Assembly (NCBI GenBank): GCA_031308135.1 | Contig: JAHLJT010009436.1 | Coordinates: forward strand, 219,247,286 to 219,311,285 | Source: Acheta domesticus | Taxonomy: Eukaryota; Arthropoda; Insecta; Orthoptera; Gryllidae | Reading direction: 5' to 3' | DNA length: 64,000 nucleotides | In this document: positions 28,471-41,219 of the stretch, piece by piece | How positions within the stretch are numbered: the first letter of the stretch is position 1 | Layout of the letters: each line of letters begins with the position of its first letter | Made by a program: the position numbers and the translations under genes | Notes under the pieces: generated by a model | Seen by the model: the letters and a program-made list of their open reading frames with translations, nothing else | Told to the model about the DNA's origin: nothing | Databases searched by the model: none

Positions 28471-28830
28471 GAGGAAGGGGGAGGAGTAGGAGAAGGAGGA
28501 AGAGGAGGAGGAGGAGGATGAGGAGGAGGAGGAGGAGGAAGAGGAGGAGGAAGAGGAGGAGGAAGAAGAGAAGCAGGAAGAGGAGGAGGAAGAAGAGGAG
28601 CAGGAAGAGGAGGAGGCGGGGGAGGAGGAGGCGGGGGAGGAGGAGGCGGGGGAGGAGGAGGCGGGGGAGGAGGAGGCGGAGGAGGAGAAAGAGGAGGAGG
28701 CGAAGGAGGAGGAAGAGGAGAGGGAGGAGGCGGAGGAGAAGGAGGCGGAGGAGGAGGAGGAAGAGGAGAGGGAGGAAGAGGAGGAGGAAGAAGAGGAGGA
28801 GGAGGAGGAGGCGGAGGAGGAGGAGGCGAA
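28470..28830 (+). repeat. Polypurine GGA/GGAGGC tract
   Basis: Nearly 360 bases contain almost only A and G on the plus strand (GAGGAGGAGGAAG with some GCGGG). It makes both strands open in several frames, with Glu/Gly/Arg-rich or Ser-rich translations of up to 273 residues that are artefacts. Confidence 0.85.
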
Positions 28831-28889
28831 ACGGTCCTGGCGCGTGGAAAGACGGATGCGCGAGCCCAGAATTAAATTAAGCCGAGTGG

Positions 28890-30450
28890 CGGCGCGAGGC
28901 GAGGCGCGGCGTGGCGTGGCGTGGCGTGGCGTGACGTGGAGCGGCGTCCCGCGGAATGTTTCGGAGGACGCCGAGGGCTCCTGGCTCAAGGCGCTGCATG
29001 ACTGAGTCGTGGACGGCACGACGACGACCCCCCATGTGTCACTGTCCGTGCTTAAAGGTGCCTCCACACATTCGACATTGGTTTCGTTTCGAGATGAGAG
29101 CCTAGAGGGTATAATCTACACCCTAATGGGGTACATTTGAAACCGTACACTATATAGATACACGTGCGCCATTCACACAGCGCACACAGCGCACGCTGCA
29201 CACAATGTTCCAAGTTCCTTGCGGCTAGATTCGAGACGTGCTTTCGGGCTGACACGTAAAGTCACTGAAGGTTTTGACCATCTTAAACATTCAGGCTTGC
29301 GGCTTCTTATTCTTCAATGAAACTATTGGAAGTTTCATTCAATTACTCTCTCTTCAGTGAAACAAGTGTTATAAGAAGACATCAGACTTCCTATATATTT
29401 CAAGTGTGTTGACTCTGAACGGTAGGTTCGTACGTTCGTAAGCACACTAAACATTTACTAATCCTACGACTTATAATTTTTGCTAAGAAATTTGTGCTAG
29501 TAATAATTTCTATGAAGAAAATCAATAACTTATTTCTTTTTTAACTGAATAAGAATTTCTTTCCCTCTCATTACAGCCACGATCGACTCTACATCCTACA
29601 ATATGTTCAAATGGCAACATTGCGCAGGAGGCCTACTAGAGACGCAAACGGAAAGCAAATTAATCTACAGAGTGGAGTTTGGTGTCCAGGTATTCCTGTA
29701 ATATTTGTCGCGGTGTGTAACGTAAGTTGCGATTATTGTATTTGTTTGAATGAATTTATTTTGAAGGTATTAGTTTCATCCAATTAATGTTCCAGTTAAT
29801 ATACAGTTTCAGATATAGTATTTAAACGATGACAGACGAAAGGTTTGTAAACCCATTTTTATGTATTCATAATGTGATTTATTGGACGGAATTGGATTCA
29901 TCTTCAGCGTTTAAATTTATTGACTTCTTTGTACTCAAAAGCGTTTGATCCTTGTTATGAAATATTATTAGTGAAAAGTTGTTTCACTGTTCAGTGCGCA
30001 AATCACATGTTAGAAAGACGTGATGAATGTATGGACATTGATAGAGGTCAATTATCTGAACCTCAGAAATAGTGAGTAGAATAGGTGCATTGCCATAGTC
30101 CCATTACTTTTCTGGTGAGCAAGAAGTATGAAAATTTGTTTTTGGCCAACTAATCAGAAAGAAATTATTTATAACATAACTGTAAGAAGAAATGCACACG
30201 AATTTTAATTTCGTAATGATCGAAGTGTTTGTGGGACAGAGCATACGTTCAGTTGGTTCTGTAACAATCTGATGAACAGTTATAACAAATTACATGGTGA
30301 CATGAATCCTCTAACATGTAAATGTAATAGATGAAAACTTGCATATTAAAACAAAGTTTGGGGTTTATTTGAATTTGCGTTACTATTTTCTTACTCTTCC
30401 CTACCCATGGACGTCAATTCTCAATACTGTAATGTGGCACATAAAAATAT
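28890..30450. other. Flank without recognised genes
   Basis: A short (GTGGC)n run lies at about 28910-28935; the rest is AT-rich and has no supported coding or RNA feature. Confidence 0.5.
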
Positions 30451-30464
30451 TTTGTTGAAAACTA

Positions 30465-30522
30465 TATTATTGTTATTATTATTACTATTATTATTATTAC
30501 TATTATTATTATTATTATTAAA
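30465..30522 (+). repeat. (TTA)n microsatellite
   Basis: Imperfect TTA/CTA triplets over about 58 bases. Confidence 0.85.
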
Positions 30523-30959
30523 AATAACAAATTCATACAAAGTTTCGGGCGTCTGTTGCGCCCATCCCTAGGGATCTAAAATTGAAGAATTTTCCAAGTT
30601 TTAAAAAGTCATTAAAATTATAAGTTTAAAATTTAATTCATAAAATGACATGTGATCTGTCTAAAATATGAAGATAGCATTTTGCCCGGTACAACTTAAG
30701 TGTACTTTTTCACATTATTATTTTCTCTTATACAAATAATAATGTTTGTTAATTCTTTGAGACAAATTTAAAGTTTTATTCCGATCTTAATGACAATTTG
30801 CACACATAAACGTCGAAACAGGAGAAAAAGTTCCGCCTGACTTGGCGGAGATATATTATAGATATAAAACATTCCTTTTCGTAGATGTATGTTCTGAGTA
30901 AACACCCACGCATTGCATTGTACTTAAGCTAATCCTTCCATAATCTCGTAGCCTCACTA
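30523..30959. other. AT-rich sequence without recognised features
   Basis: No coding frame, repeat or RNA gene seen. Confidence 0.5.
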
Positions 30960-31180
30960 GAAACTGTATCCTTACACCCCGAACAATAGTTCAAGCACGG
31001 ATGTGGAGCCAAAGGATACTTCACTCAAATATGTAAAGTACATATCCGAGATGGACTTATGCGATATGCGGGGAGTGAGAAGGTGCTCTTCACTGGGAAT
31101 GACCCAAAAGTAGCGGAGGTATCGCGAGGCGCCCTGGTAGATATTTTAGGCACCGGCTGTAGTTAGCTTTTGGAAATTGC
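30960..31180 (+). repeat. Dispersed repeat, family A, copy 2
   Basis: Diverged relative of 27110-27330 in the same orientation; see that entry for shared words. It also contains a CTCACTAGAAACTG segment just upstream that I cannot place in copy 1. Confidence 0.5.
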
Positions 31181-33199
31181 ATTATTAATCAAGTTACATT
31201 TCCCGTTTAAATTTTATTCGCCAAGTTCACCAACGTAGGTGAGCGTTTTTTTCACACCGCAAACAGGAAACGGGAAGCATATCCTCTAACCTTCACGTCT
31301 ATCACTTCCGGTTCTCCCTCCTCCCTTCTCCTCTCATTCTCAGGCCTTTCGTCGCATCGCTGCTTTCTCTCTTCCGCTTCCCAACACGCGCTAGAGAGAT
31401 TATGGCCATAAGAGGAAAGTCTTCAAAATCCTGCCCGAGGCAAAAAATGCGCGAATGACACGCGGGACTTCTCTGCCTCCCCGGAGATGAACCTTCAGGA
31501 AAAGCGACGCCGGAGAAAATGAGAAATTAAGGCTGTGTTATAACGCAGAATTTTTTTTTCTAGACAGTACTAGAACGACGGGCGACGAGGACAAGGAAAA
31601 GAAGATTACTCTATAAGACTTACGGGAGAACAAGTTCAAGACGTTTTTTGCTGCATCACATTTGTTTTACTTTTTAACAAGAAAAAAATTCCAGTACGGC
31701 AAACTCCTAATTAGATTTCTCTTACCAGTAGTATATTTTCTATATTAAAGGACACGTAAAATTTTGTGAAGGGGTCTAATAAGTGAAATCTGCAATTATT
31801 AATTTACTTTAACATATAAATTATATATCAGAATAAATGTTAGAACGTCTAGGAGATTAATTGACAATTAAGATGGGAAATTTCATACAATGAACTTACA
31901 CATATGACTTTGCCACTCATTGATCACTCTTGTTTGGATTTGAATTTTCGTCAAACAGAAAGAACTGTATATGACATATGGAGGGAAACGTATAACCTGC
32001 GCACGTTTTCATGAGCTTTAGTATTCCTACGTAATTCTTTTTCTGTATAGTCTGTAGTTGAATGATAAATAAAACAAAGAAAAATAAGAGATATGAGGTT
32101 AGAAACTTCTGAAAACTTGAAAATTTCGTACACGTGTTACATAAAAAATATTTGAATCGGTAACTGAACTATAATTTTGATTTCACAGTATTGCTAACAA
32201 AATAGCAATCCACATCCCCACATCCCCGCTTGCAAAATAGCAACCCCCATCCTACAACTTGCGAAAGAGTTCAACACTACGTGTACGTAGGGACGAGACT
32301 TTGTCTAGAAGCAAAACAAGGGACTATCTCAGCATTTTGTCAATAGATCAAGGAAAACGAACGAAAAGCCTGAGCAAAATGGAGGTAATTTACCCGGAAG
32401 TTGAAGTACATTATTTGGTAGAGGAATTTTTGTCTTAAAATTATACAGCACAAATGTTATCTACTTCGTCAAATATCATTGTAAAAATAAATATTGTTTT
32501 CCTTTTCGAAAGTCAGTTCTACCTCTAATTCTATTAAAATAGTACTGTAGAAGAAAAAAAATTAACTTGAAATTTAAACTTTTGTATCGATTTGGCTTGC
32601 TTATCTGCCAGTGTGTTGTAAACTAAGGTTCATCATATGTGGATTATTTATAGTGAGCTGTAGATAATGAAAGCTGTTGAATATGATCTCTACGACGTCT
32701 GTTGTAATATCGTCATTGCATAAAAGTACGATAAAGTACGATAAATAAAAACTAGTAGTTTAGCATGTACTCGTCTTCTGACGGCAGGTTTTCCCCCTTC
32801 AGGGTTTTTTTTCCTCAGCCGTACCTTATGGTCTCCTTTCCGCGGCTTTGATGCGATGAAGAGACCATTAGGGGTGAATGCCAGAATTCGAAAGGTTAGA
32901 ATGCGGTAGGATGTAGGTATTGTAATGGCTTAAAGGCCTTCAGCCTAGCCACATAGTTAAAAGAATTGAAATTATGTATCAATGTGTCATAATTACCTAT
33001 TAAATAAATAAAATAAATAAAAGTACGAGTATGTTCCCACCCTTAAGTAACTCAGTTTGGACAAAAACTACAGATTCGTAAATAAGTAACAAAGAGAATG
33101 GCAAGGTTCGAAGCTCAATGTAGAGAGGCTTTCAGGCATCACGTGGATAGCATTTTCTTATTATTAGTACAATTTTTTCTGCAATCTAAAAGTCTGATT
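31181..33199. other. AT-rich flank without recognised genes
   Basis: Mostly AT-rich. A pyrimidine-rich CCCTCCTCCCTTCTCC segment is at about 31310-31345. At 32770-32980 a more GC-balanced segment (GGCTTAAAGGCCTTCAGCC) might be an interspersed repeat, but I see only one copy. Confidence 0.45.
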
Positions 33200-33460
33200 G
33201 CTATAATACGTTGATTGATAGGTTTACTGATGTTTCTAGGCATGTCAACGGCTACTGTCATTAGTTCCGTTAGAGAAGAGATTTTCATGCCTGCATGTGG
33301 GGGTGTTCCTCCTCTCTGGGTAGTGAGATCCGGCGCCAATCTAACGTCGACGTACGCCGGATTTTTCCCATAGGTATCTCTCCGTGCAGCACCACCCTAG
33401 TCGGAACAAGTTCTAAGTTATCGACATGTGTGGTAGTTTAGTGCAAGTAAGTATAAATAA
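33200..33460 (+). repeat. Dispersed repeat, family B, copy 1
   Basis: Related to 48270-48490 and 53440-53700 in the same orientation: all carry a run like TCTAAG followed by a GTAGTTTAGTGCA or GTGTAGTGCA end. Shared words here include GTCAACGGCTACTGTCATTAG and CACCACCCTAGTCGG. About 250 bases, heavily diverged; SINE-like size. Confidence 0.5.
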
Positions 33461-33869
33461 GGTGAGAGGAATATATACACACGATTTAATCATGAAATAC
33501 AGATTAAAGTGAAATAAATTGGTGATTTATGACTTCTTTTTCAAAAATAAAGGGGAAGTGTGTTACTACCAAAAATATTATGTTCTCAAATACTTCCTTT
33601 CAAATAAATATATCAATAACAAAAATACCTTCACTTCATTCTGTGCATTTGCTGACATTCTAAAAGTTACGTTCAACTCGTAAAGAAACTATTACATGAG
33701 CCAATAGATATGAATGTTGATCTTCATTTCAATACTGAGATATTAATTTCGCATTCGTTCTTTTACGGCAGCGTATCGGAGTCGTACATATTCCCTGATG
33801 TCCTTTTACAAGTGCACATGTATGAAGCCAGTCACCGCATACACGAAAATCCTGATTTAAATAGAAAGC
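33461..33869. other. AT-rich sequence without recognised features
   Basis: No coding frame or repeat supported. Confidence 0.5.
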
Positions 33870-34150
33870 TCGCATGAGAGGGAAAGTCCGATCTCGACAC
33901 AAAAAAAAGCTCGCAAACACAGCGCCGACCAACGCAGCTTCTGATGCGGGTGCGATGTATCGCGAATCGATTTATCCGCCCTCCCATTTTAGTTTGGAAT
34001 GTTCCGGAGGCGAACAGCCAACACCGTTGCTCTCCTCTCGCCAGCCGGGGACGCGTCCAGTAACTCCTCGCGCCGGACCCAGTTCATTCGGAAATTCATC
34101 GGGGTGGTGGTGGCGGTGGCTGGTTTTCTCCCTCGGGAAACTAGAACACA
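33870..34150. other. GC-balanced island, possible exon or promoter
   Basis: CpG-containing segment in AT-rich surroundings with an open frame of 98 residues of ordinary composition but no recognisable domain. I cannot decide between chance and a host exon. Confidence 0.3.
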
Positions 34151-34960
34151 TTAAGCGAACTTCTGAATAAATCCATTGAGCACTCGCAACGGAAACCGAT
34201 ACTGCAAACTTCGGGTCACGATGTGGTGGAATGAAAAACTGACGCTCTCCCCGACACGTAGTAAGAACTCATTTAGGAGCAAAAGCGGCATGACTGATGT
34301 AGTAACTTATCACAAGTACTCTTTACCTTAAATGGTAACTTACACGAAATCGAGTTAGGAGTAATAGGACGAATCATGGAAACATAATAAAGGGCTTACA
34401 GTTTGAAAATCCTCCAAACATACTTTAAAATATAGACTGATAAAAAACTGAGCTAATGTATGGAAATATGTAGAATTCATAAAAACAAACACAAAAATCT
34501 GATCTTGCAATACAAATTATTTATTAAAAATTGTCACTATTCAATAATGTAATATTTTTCAGGCAAAATAACTTAATGCGTTTGCCATCTCAATGTGTCT
34601 TATATGAGACTGATGTAACCAAACTTATTAGAAGTAAATTAAAATACTTTTTAGAAAGTGTTTTCACTTTAGGAGAACTTTACCTTCACTAAAACATTTT
34701 TGAGAACTACACCTTCACAAATCATCTGAGCTGCAAAAGAATGAATTTGGAGCATTCATTTTCATTTGCTTAGCGGTACATATAATCATCTTGTCAACAG
34801 CTTTTCTTTGACAGATTTCATAAAATCATTTTCAGATATCGGTTGTATCAAAACTAGCAAGTCATGCAAGATTTAGAGATCAAGCTTGATAAAACTTATA
34901 ATGCTGTAAGGTGGTTCAAAATATAAGTTACAGAGAATTTACATTTGGGATTGACTGTCG
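34151..34960. other. AT-rich sequence without recognised features
   Basis: Nothing supported. Confidence 0.5.
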
Positions 34961-35370
34961 CACCGACAGAGTCCTGTGGCAAAGAGAGGACGTCGAGGAG
35001 AAGGAGGGGGCAGGGAAAAATTAAAATGACACGAGAGGGCGCTCGCGTGGTCGATGGAGTGTTGACAGAGAGCCCATCGAGATCAGACATCGATAGCTCG
35101 ACACACGGCCCCCACATCCAGCTCAGATTAATTTCATTAAGTGAGGCAAGGACGCAGCGATGGGTGAAAGGGTTGGGGGGGGGAGGGAGACGAACGGAGA
35201 AAAGTAGCGGGAGGGAGGGGGGCGGGGCGCATCGACCGCTCGGCTCCAAAGGGAGAGCGCCCTCCGGGACGATCTGGCGCCTCGGAGGAGCTCGGGAAAG
35301 GATTCAGGGCTGCAACTCCAAAAGGAGGGGGAGGACGGCGGAGATTAGCGAACGATGAGGAAACGGATTA
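34961..35370. other. GC-rich island with G-rich runs
   Basis: Contains GGGGGGGGAGGGAG and GGGAGGGAGGGGGGCGGGG runs at about 35172-35228, a candidate G-quadruplex region on the plus strand. Overlapping open frames on both strands are of low complexity. Confidence 0.45.
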
Positions 35371-36400
35371 CGTGTGCGATTATGCGAGGTACTACATTTC
35401 ATGGAAAAAAAGAGTATCATTCACTTGAGCAATGGCTAATTTGGAATAATTTTATTTAGCCTTACCGGTTATTAGCGATTTTACCGATTAACGATTAATT
35501 ACCAAAATTAGCAACAATTTCATGTTCATTTTGAAACATTTAAAAAAATCGTTGACTTAAGATACTCATTAAATATTAAAGTAGTTTACAAAGTTTACTT
35601 ACGATCTATGTATATGTCAATGCCAGTAGTTTCACGTTTCGCCTCTTACAATTACTACGTACCTTTCACAATTATGTCTTAGCAATTCTAGTCGTGAAGG
35701 TGCCTATGGTTAGTAGTGCCTATGGAATTTTGAGTCAGCAATCCACTCTTGGGACTCAAACCCATCGTTGGCTGACAAAATTTCAAGAAATACGCAATTT
35801 TCAATCAAAAAGTATTGCATTTCAAAAATAAACAAATTCAAGGTATTCAAATCCTCAAACTTCTCAACCGTGAATCAAATTAGGGGCTACTGGTTACCCT
35901 CTCTCGTTGCTCTCTAAGCTACCACGACAATCTTTAATGGTTTGAACAGTTTCTTAGACCAATTGCATTGCTTACTCGATATTCGATTCGCAGGTTAATA
36001 TATGTTCGCAATAATGCTAAAATATAAAACTTTTTATTTTTCCGTTTTCGAAGACCATGAAAATAGTAGAAAACATCATTAGATCTTGAAAGAATGATAT
36101 ATTCATTTAAGACCAGCATATACATCAAAACAACAGAGTGAATACACCATCATCAATAGATACCTTCACATCGACGAATTAAAATCATTTCATGACATTT
36201 TAAATAAGATCATAAAAGTAAAAAGCAGAAAAAGTAGCAAAAGCAAATTGAAAATATCAAAAGACATTTATGTCGCTAAACAATCCAGAACCTCGATACA
36301 TTCAAATATCTCATATTGCATGTTAGTGAACTGTAAGCTAAGTAATTTTCAACATATTACGCCACCAGAAAAACAGTAATATCAGCGTTCAGCACGAAAG
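35371..36400. other. AT-rich sequence without recognised features
   Basis: Nothing supported. Confidence 0.5.
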
Positions 36401-36409
36401 TATCCTCAA

Positions 36410-36720
36410 GAAATGGACAACTGGGCTCAAGAGGCTCCGAACGCACCAGCAAAGCCCTCACATCAGCGCACGCATCTCGTTGCGTGGGGGCTTCGGCGTC
36501 CGTCCCCGCTGGCGCGCCGCGCCGCACAGGAGCGGCGTTTACGATCGCTCTCCGACGCTCTCGCGTCATTCGAGCAACGCGAGCGCCAAGCGGAGCGGAG
36601 CGGCGCGAACGGCGGACGGGGAAAGATTGCCGGCGCACCGGGAGAGACTTTTACGAGCCGAGCAAGGCCGTCACCGCGAGGGGCAGGAGAGAGAAATTTC
36701 CTCAGCAATCACGACTGCGT
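36410..36720. other. CpG-rich island before the 13-bp minisatellite
   Basis: CG-dense sequence of ordinary complexity, open in several frames on both strands. Could be a host first exon or promoter, but no domain is seen. Confidence 0.35.
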
Positions 36721-36724
36721 CCCA

Positions 36725-37790
36725 CAGTCCCCTCGCTCGCGTTCGCCTCTCGCGTTCACCACTCGCGTCCGCCCCTCGCGTTCGGCCCTCGCATTCGGCC
36801 CTCGCGTTCGGCCCTCGCGTTCGGCCCTCGCGTTCGGCCCTCGCGTTCGGCCCTCGCGTCCGCCCCTCGCGTTCTCGCCTCTCGCGTTCACCACTCGCGT
36901 CCGCCCCTCGCGTTCGCCCCTCGCGTTCTCGCCTCTCGCGTTCACCACTCGCGTCCGCCCCTCGCGTTCTCGCCTCTCGCGTTCACCACTCGCGTCCGCC
37001 CCTCGCGTTCGCCCCTCGCGTCCGCCCCTCGCGTTCGCCCCTCGCGTCCGCCCTCGCGTCCGCCCCTCGCGTTCGCCCCTCGCGTTCGCCCCTCGCGTTC
37101 GCCCCTCGCGTTCGCCCCTCGCGTTCGCCCCTCGCGTTCGCCCCTCGCGTTCGCCCCTCGCGTTCGCCCCTCGCGTTCGCCCCTCGCGTTCGCCCCTCGC
37201 GACCTCCCCTCGCGTTCGGCCCTCGCGTTCGGCCCTCGCGTTCGCCCCTCGCGTTCGCCCCACGCGTTCGCCCCTCGCGTTCGCCCCTCGCGTTCGCCCC
37301 TCGCGATCTCCCCTCGCGACCTCCCCTCGCGTTCGCCCCTCGCGTTCGCCCCTCGCGTTCGGCCCTCGCGTTCGCCCCTCGCGTTCGCCCCTCGCGACCT
37401 CCCCTCGCGTTCGCCCCTCGCGTTCGGCCCTCGCGTTCGCCCCTCGCGTTCGCCCCTCGCGTTCGGCCCTCGCGTTCGCCCCTCGCGTTCGCCCCTCGCG
37501 TTCGCCCCTCGCGTTCGCCCCTCGCGTTCGCCCCTCGCGTTCGCCCCTCGCGTTCGCCCCTCGCGTTCGCCCCTCGCGTTCGGCCCTCGCGTTCGCCCCT
37601 CGCGTTCGCCCCTCGCGTTCGCCCCTCGCGTTCGCCTCTCGCGTTCGCCCCTCGCGTTCGCCCCTCGCGTTCGCCCCTCGCGTTCGCCCCTCGCGTTCGC
37701 CCCTCGCGTTCGCCCCTCGCGTTCGCCCCTCGCGTTCGCCCCTCGCGTTCGCCCCTCGCGTTCGCCCCTCGCGTTCGCCCCTCACGTTCA
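36725..37790 (+). repeat. 13-bp minisatellite (unit GTTCGCCCCTCGC)
   Basis: About 80 copies of a 13-base unit with variants (GTTCGGCCCTCGC, GTCCGCCCCTCGC, GACCTCCCCTCGC). Since 13 leaves a remainder of one after division by three, each frame cycles through all phases and all three plus frames translate to the same 13-residue repeat (RSPLAFAPRVRPS); the minus strand does the same with ANAREGREGRTRG-like repeats. Three or more long overlapping frames arise this way and are not genes. Confidence 0.93.
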
Positions 37791-37859
37791 ACCCCCCACC
37801 TACCCCCCAGCTTTATATCCACCTCTCTTTCGGAACATTCTTTTTTGCGGCTGAATGAT

Positions 37860-39049
37860 GGGAGACAGTCATGTGTGCTGCTCTATTGTCAAAGTCGAAG
37901 CTGCGACCGGAGAAAAGGATAAAGAAATGTCGCGGAGGGGGAAAGGGAGAAGCACAGTGGATGTGCTGGTGCCAGAACTAGAGGTTTACGGCGGCGTTGG
38001 CGGCGGAAACCGGAGGGGGGCCAGAAGTGGCTGAACGTGGACGGGGAAGGGGTTAGCGACGGGGGATTGCGACGGTCGAGGTCGTTGCTCTAAACCGTCC
38101 CGGGCGATTCAGGCGATTAAGGATGTTCACGAGTGATTATGAGTAGCTGAATGGGATTGGGTGGGATTGAAGCGGTTGGTGGATGGAGATAGGAGGAAAA
38201 CAGAGGAATATTGAGGGATTAAAGGTCCTTAAAGGGGCTCTCGTGGTAAACGAGAATCACAAACATTAATAGGGTAATGCCACCATGTGTCACAACAAAG
38301 AAAAGGAGCTGTTCATCATGGCTAGCTGCAGTAGAAGACACACAAAATTGTAGAGAATAAACGAAAACAGATTAATTATACTTAGTGTTTATAGGTATAA
38401 AATAGGAAATAGTACAATTAAGTATTTTGTGTGAAGAATGTAGAATGAGTTAGGGATCCCAATCAAACTGGTAAATAAACTCCTAGTGTGAGAAATCTTT
38501 AAAATCCACAATATGGAATAATTTTAGAAGAACACGGAATTTGAATTTTGTGGGGAACCAACATGTTGCTCAAACTTTATTTACTATGTAGAAATATTAA
38601 TAAAAGTTGCTAAAGTTTCGAAAATCATAATCTTATAATAATAATCTTATCAAAAACAATACTTTTCTTACAACTATAATTAACTGGATTCCTATTACGT
38701 TCCAGAGTTAGATTATTAAACAACCTACTACTTCAACGCAGTGCAATATTTTACAGAACAATAGCGTCAAAGCTTGCATTCAGTTTTGCTAGGTTAGTGA
38801 AATTAACTCACCGCAATTAACTTTTTGTGAAATCTGGGCAAAGAATTTATTACAACCAAGCTATGTAGGGGCTAGGAAGGGATAATCATCCTCATGGCTA
38901 AACAAACCCACCCTCATTTTGGGAAGTTCATTTCAGGAGATACTCAGATTAGATTGATTCAAGGTGTTGTTGTACGTTTGTAATATTTATAGTATTTGTC
39001 TGTATCTCAGGAAGAACAGCCGAAAACAAAGTAGCAGATATATCAAGCT
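37860..39049. other. Flank without recognised genes
   Basis: GC-balanced to about 38250, then AT-rich. No coding frame supported. Confidence 0.5.
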
Positions 39050-39330
39050 TTGGCAAAGTCGGGAGAAGAAAGGAGAGCGAAAGTAAAGAAGAAGGCTTAC
39101 CAATTCAGCGAGGGGCAATCAGTGTTGATGCGGGTCCCTAAAATATCGAACCCGAAGTTAAAATTGTATGCCAAATTCTTTCCTCTGTACGAGGGACCAT
39201 ACGTTATCAATCAAGTTACCGATCAGAATGTAGCTAAATTAGTAAATAACAGACAATAAGTGGTAGAACACTATATCTTCCATAATCTGAGACCATGTCC
39301 TACGGCAGGGAGTAGCCCTCAAGACTAGGC
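39050..39330 (+). pseudogene. Ty3/gypsy-like integrase C-terminal remnant
   Basis: A 69-residue frame shows FSEGQSVLMRVP, KFFPLYEGPYVINQV and a short tail, followed past the stop by sequence resembling the usual end. The pattern of a basic segment, then a ...LYEGPY... block is the GPY/F-type module at the end of Ty3/gypsy integrases. No protease, reverse transcriptase or integrase core is visible nearby, so it is a fragment. A distant domesticated copy is possible but unsupported. Confidence 0.55.
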
Positions 39331-40640
39331 AATAATCTATAAAATTTTTGTGTATAGGTGGAAAATCCGGAAAAAGGGGAGGAGGGGGTAATGCAACGAT
39401 TTATTATGATAGTACGTTTCGTATTAAAGATCAGCGGCCGACACGGGTAAGGTGCGGCTGGCATTATTTGAATTTAGCGGTAATGCTGGCCGCGTCGGCT
39501 GACCCGTTCGGAACGACTCAGGGGAGTCGGCGAGCGAGGGGCGCGCGCAGGGGGCGCGAGAATACAGGCAGAGAGAGTGCGTGCCTGACGAACGCGAAAG
39601 TAACCGTCGAATCATCTGTGTGTAAATCTAAATCCATCGTGTACGAAAATGAACTTTAAGTAAAGAAGCGCAGTGTAGATTAATGGTTAGACCCCCGATG
39701 AAATATTGAAGGGTGAACAGTGAGGAAATATTGTTGGCATTAGGTAAATAATTGGTGAACACGTGCGTGCCGAGGTGAATACGGGAAAAGTGGACACAGT
39801 GAACTGCAACTATGTGAAAAAGAAGGTGGATTGTAAATATCGGAGTTAAAGTGATTAGGTAAAACTGTGAGGCACTGTCATAATTTACATCAACAATGCT
39901 TCAACGTGTGTGTAATGAATAGCGACTAATGAAATCAAGTGTGCGAGCGAAATTCAAAGGCAAATAAGATTATCATGAGTAAATAAACTGGTACATGTGA
40001 TGTGTCGCGTGCGAGTGACATTCTGGAAGAGAGTGCTGTGTATGGAGTGCTCGCGACCATCGAGAAGCTTCGGCAGGCATGGGAAACCGGCGGGCAGCCA
40101 GGAGCGGCCGCAAAGCGAACCGGACAAGATCACGGGGCGGCGATGTAAACACGACGCGTCAGGCGTCCCCTCTTGACAGCAGCAGCCAGCGAGCGTGAAC
40201 ACACGTACGACAACTTGTAAGACTGTTCAAGAGCATAACTCATTAATTTCAAGGGAAGTATGGAAAGCAGATAGGAGGTATAGAGAACTGGTCGAAATTA
40301 CCACATCGGATTGTAGGACATATTAGTTGAGTGTGGAATATTATGGGAGGGTTGAAGATAAAGATTAATGAGATGCCCATTTCACATATCATTAGTTAAG
40401 TAAAATTATTTGTAATTATAGGGATCAGCATAATTTTATCACTGATAGGAACTCCTGTAAAGAAACTAAATAAAACTGAGAGATGTAATTAGTAACAATA
40501 ATGAGAAGTTATGTTGAAACTGAATATAGTCATTAAGTGCAATCAATAAGTAATATTTAGAAATATGAGTGTTCGGAACTGTTATGCGGATTGGATTTGC
40601 TTAAGTACCCCGAGCCCATTCACGGTAAAGATTCCATAAT
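39331..40640. other. Flank without recognised genes
   Basis: A GC-rich patch at about 39430-39570 (GCGAGGGGCGCGCGCAGG) and another at 40050-40200 lie in AT-rich sequence. Either could belong to a retroelement LTR or to a promoter; I cannot show flanking repeats. Confidence 0.4.
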
Positions 40641-40685
40641 CATTCCATAATGATTGTTGTACAGAACAGAAAAAACCGGTACGTC

Positions 40686-40727
<42 letters not shown>
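40686..40727 (+). repeat. (AT)n microsatellite
   Basis: About 20 uninterrupted AT repeats. Confidence 0.95.
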
Positions 40728-40729
<2 letters not shown>

Positions 40730-40849
40730 CTGCAAGGGTGTTTGTTTGTCTGACTTAGTAGGTATGTTTTGGTGGCAGGCGTGTCGGGAACTGTTTCGTA
40801 GAGAGTTTTGGATGTTTTTAGTACCTAGTCGTGGAGTTGTAATTTTAGC

Positions 40850-41160
40850 TGTAGCCGCGGGAGCTGCAGAGGTGGTGGAGGAGAGAGCGCAACACGCCGT
40901 GGGCGGCGGTATCAGCCGCGTCAATCAGCGCGCGCCTGCAGTTTGAGCGGCGCCGTGTCACCGAAGCCGTCGAGGCGGCAGCGCGCCGGGGGGCTTTATA
41001 GGGCGAACGCTGAATATCGCTCGTAATGGAGGCTTGTTGTGCAAATTAAGTTTTACGCCGCCGTAACTCGTGATTTGCTGTGCGCGATTCGGCTCCGTCG
41101 CCCACCCCCTGCTTCCGCTGGGCCCGCCGCCGCCGCCGCCGCCCGCCCTGCCGCACCTCA
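40850..41160. other. CpG-rich island with TATA-like sequence
   Basis: CG-dense sequence with GGGGGGCTTTATAGGGCG at about 40986-41003. This is the most promoter-like place in the flanks, but the downstream sequence runs straight into a minisatellite. Confidence 0.35.
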
Positions 41161-41219
41161 GCCGTGCCTGTCGTCGTTCTCCTCGCTGCTGCTACCGCCA
41201 CCGCAGTCCACGACTTTCG

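Noticed and set aside
28246..29067. Ser-rich 273-residue frame
   Set aside because: Reverse strand of the polypurine tract.
36413..37922. 456-481-residue frames on the plus strand and 279-360 on the minus
   Set aside because: Entirely explained by the 13-bp minisatellite.
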